Of a stretch of 64,000 bases of DNA, positions 62,311-64,000 are shown one piece after another. The position numbers and the translations under genes are program-made. The notes below the pieces were generated by a model that was given only the letters and a program-made list of their open reading frames with translations, was not told where the DNA came from and searched no databases. The stretch spans positions 124,001-188,000 of the forward strand of contig NZ_JPWH01000009.1 of NCBI RefSeq assembly GCF_003326755.1, written 5' to 3'. Position 1 is the first letter of the stretch. Each line of letters starts with the position of its first letter. Source of the DNA: Thalassospira profundimaris. GTDB lineage: Bacteria > Pseudomonadota > Alphaproteobacteria > Rhodospirillales > Thalassospiraceae.

Positions 62311-62344
62311 CCTTTAATCTGTTTATATGATAAAGTGGTGACGG

Positions 62345-63247
62345 TTACTGGCCGCTATCCTTCATCGCCTGAACCATCAGGGCGGTATTGTATTTCATCA
62401 GTTGGACATAGGTTGCCGCCGGGCCATCTTTTTCGGAAAGGGATTCCGGATAAAGCTCGCCGCCCGGCTGTGCCCCCGTTGCCGCGGCAATTTGTTTGAC
62501 CAGGCGGGAATCATTGGAATTTTCCAGAAAATAAACCCGCACATGTTCTGCTTTGATTTGTGAAATCAGATCGGCAATATCCTTGGCCGATGCCTCGGAT
62601 TCCGTTGAAACGCCCAGTGGGGCCAGGAACAGCACGCCGTATGCCTGCCCGTAATAGCCAAAGGCATCATGGCTGGTCAGAATTTTGCGGGCTGATGGGG
62701 GTGTTTGGGCTATTTGCTTGCGAATGCTGTCATCCAGGGCTTGCAGGACCACCTTGTAATCGGTCGCATTTTTCCTGAAATAGGCGGCATCCTGCGGGTC
62801 GGCGGCAACCAGGGCCTTTTCGATATTATCCACCCAGATCATGACATTGCCCGCATCGTTCCAGACATGCGGATCGGTAACTTGTTTACCGTCTTCATCA
62901 AATTCGTGGGTTTTAATGCCCGTTGAAACCACCACCGGGGGCTTGGCACCATTTGCGGCCCTGGTGATGCGGGCAAACCAGCCTTCAAGGCCCTCGCCAC
63001 TTAAAAATGTGACATCGGCATTGTGAATGGCAATGGCATCCTGCGGGGCGGGTTCGTAATCGTGCGGGTCGCCATTACGGTCCACCAGATTGGTGACTTT
63101 GACATGGGAACCGCCGACATTTTCCACCACATCGGCCAGAATGGAAAAACTGGTCACAACATTAAGCGTTTTGGCCGAGGCCGCCCCGGCGGTCAGCAGC
63201 ATTGCCGAGGAAATAATAGCCATACGCAGCAGATTTTTAGGCTTCAT
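62345..63247 (-). CDS. metal ABC transporter substrate-binding protein, TroA/ZnuA family
   Basis: Periplasmic protein of 300 residues. A signal peptide ends near GAASA. Predicted metal ligands are H62 (DPHDYEP), H127 (DPHVWND), H193 (SHDAFGYYG) and D274 (LSEKDGPAATY), the His3Asp set known in TroA. There is no His-rich loop as in many ZnuA proteins, so Zn2+, Mn2+ or Fe2+ are all possible. Start ATG 63247 has AAAGGA upstream. It follows the permease gene by 32 nt. Confidence 0.92.
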   Translation of the reverse strand: MKPKNLLRMAIISSAMLLTAGAASAKTLNVVTSFSILADVVENVGGSHVKVTNLVDRNGDPHDYEPAPQDAIAIHNADVTFLSGEGLEGWFARITRAANGAKPPVVVSTGIKTHEFDEDGKQVTDPHVWNDAGNVMIWVDNIEKALVAADPQDAAYFRKNATDYKVVLQALDDSIRKQIAQTPPSARKILTSHDAFGYYGQAYGVLFLAPLGVSTESEASAKDIADLISQIKAEHVRVYFLENSNDSRLVKQIAAATGAQPGGELYPESLSEKDGPAATYVQLMKYNTALMVQAMKDSGQ

Positions 63248-63279
63248 CAGAACGTCCTTTGATCTTTTGGGAGGGGGAG

Positions 63280-64000
63280 TTAACCGGAAAACGGGATGGC
63301 GCGTTTGAACAGACCACGCCCGGCAAAAATGCCGTGTGGTGCCGCGACCAGGGAAAAACCGTAAAACAGGCTGGCCGATAAAATGATCGCCGGACCCGAT
63401 GCCAGGGCGAAATAATAGGAAACCAGCAATCCCGACAGCCCCGACAGCGCAGCGGTAAAGGCGGCCATTGCCATCATGCGCGGCAGCGTGCGCGTCCATA
63501 AGCGGGCGACAATGGCGGGCAGGGTCATCATGCCAACCGCCATCAGGGTGCCCAGTGTTTGAAACCCGGCCACAAGGTTAATGACCACCAGAAACAAAAA
63601 CAGCAGATGATAAAAAGGCCCGGTCCCGGCAACAGTGCGCAAAAAGCCAGGATCAAAACATTCGGTGACAAGCGGGCGGTAGATCAGGGCCAGAATGATC
63701 AGGGACACCGATGAAATCAGACCGACCAGCATAATCGCGTTTTGATCCACCGACAGGATGGTGCCAAATAACACATGTAAAAGGTCAATGTTTGATCCCT
63801 TCAGCGAGACAATCAGCACGCCAAAGGCAAGGGATGTGAGGTAAAAGCTGGCGAAACTGGCATCTTCGCGCAAAACGGTTTTGCGGCTGACCAGCCCGGA
63901 CAGCACCGACACCCCCAAACCGGCAATCAGCCCGCCCAGCCCCATTGCCGGCAGTGACAGGCCACCGGCAACAAGAAAGCCAATGGCTGCACCTGGCAGG
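63280..64000 (-). CDS. metal ABC transporter permease, ZnuB/MntB family (partial, N-terminus outside window)
   Basis: Inner-membrane permease for the adjacent binding protein. The frame is open from 63280 to the window edge; the conserved opening PGAAIGFLVAGGLSLPAMGLGGLIAGLG continues in frame upstream of 63945, so the real start lies beyond 64000. The C-terminal half shows the family features GFQTLGTLMAVGMMTLPAIVARL. The ATPase gene is presumably further to the right. Confidence 0.92.
   Translation of the reverse strand, partial: LPGAAIGFLVAGGLSLPAMGLGGLIAGLGVSVLSGLVSRKTVLREDASFASFYLTSLAFGVLIVSLKGSNIDLLHVLFGTILSVDQNAIMLVGLISSVSLIILALIYRPLVTECFDPGFLRTVAGTGPFYHLLFLFLVVINLVAGFQTLGTLMAVGMMTLPAIVARLWTRTLPRMMAMAAFTAALSGLSGLLVSYYFALASGPAIILSASLFYGFSLVAAPHGIFAGRGLFKRAIPFSG

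Overview
The window reads as one continuous piece of alphaproteobacterial chromosome, most like Rhodospirillales and probably Thalassospira or a near relative. The genus is inferred from overall gene content and protein style, not from a database search. Supporting signs are a canonical dcw cell-wall cluster with a meso-DAP-type MurE, an LpxR-like outer-membrane protein, a choline-sulfatase gene with a LysR regulator, TRAP transport, a bacterial class A RNase P RNA and moderately high GC. No transposases, phage genes, CRISPR arrays, tRNAs or rRNAs were found.

Region 1 (1-9.9 kb, mostly minus strand): mraZ-rsmH-ftsL-ftsI-murE-murF-mraY-murD, tightly packed with 4-14 nt overlaps; murD runs off the left edge. 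The mraZ upstream region carries two clusters of ATGGG boxes, one with five repeats at an exact 10-bp period. A divergent secreted EF-hand protein lies across this region.

Region 2 (10-22 kb): housekeeping and single genes: CorA, a GlxA-type regulator divergent from an isochorismatase-like hydrolase, a PPOX-family protein, rnpB, an orphan periplasmic binding protein, an AmpD-like amidase, an EamA exporter, a Uup-type ABC-F ATPase, a TerB-DnaJ protein and a chemoreceptor. The binding protein and the chemoreceptor share a 14-nt upstream motif.

Region 3 (22.3-29.9 kb): a MarR-like regulator, a three-gene TRAP transporter and a fused ATP-dependent 5-oxoprolinase, read here as a pyroglutamate (or related cyclic amide) uptake and ring-opening locus.

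Region 4 (29.9-48.2 kb): accessory and catabolic genes: a DUF4160/DUF2442 pair, a membrane-anchored glutamate-synthase-like FMN protein, an AIM24 protein, betC with its LysR gene, a D-lactate dehydrogenase-like flavoprotein, a tandem pair of secreted Ala-rich proteins built from 15-residue repeats, a MerR/AhpD-like pair with a textbook 19-bp-spacer promoter, LpxR, a LysR gene divergent from an EamA gene, an agmatinase-like ureohydrolase, a HAD phosphatase and a DUF2189 membrane protein.

Region 5 (48.5-57.3 kb): an AsmA-family giant, a PiT phosphate transporter, and a queuosine operon (YhhQ-type transporter, queA, tgt, queF).

Region 6 (57.4-64 kb): an iron-responsive FecI-FecR-TonB receptor system with two Fur-like 7-1-7 sites, facing a TroA/ZnuA-type metal ABC transporter that runs off the right edge.

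The least explained element is the 15-residue-repeat gene pair at 39-41.3 kb. The best candidate regulatory novelties are the double MraZ-box array and the motif shared by the chemoreceptor and the orphan binding protein.
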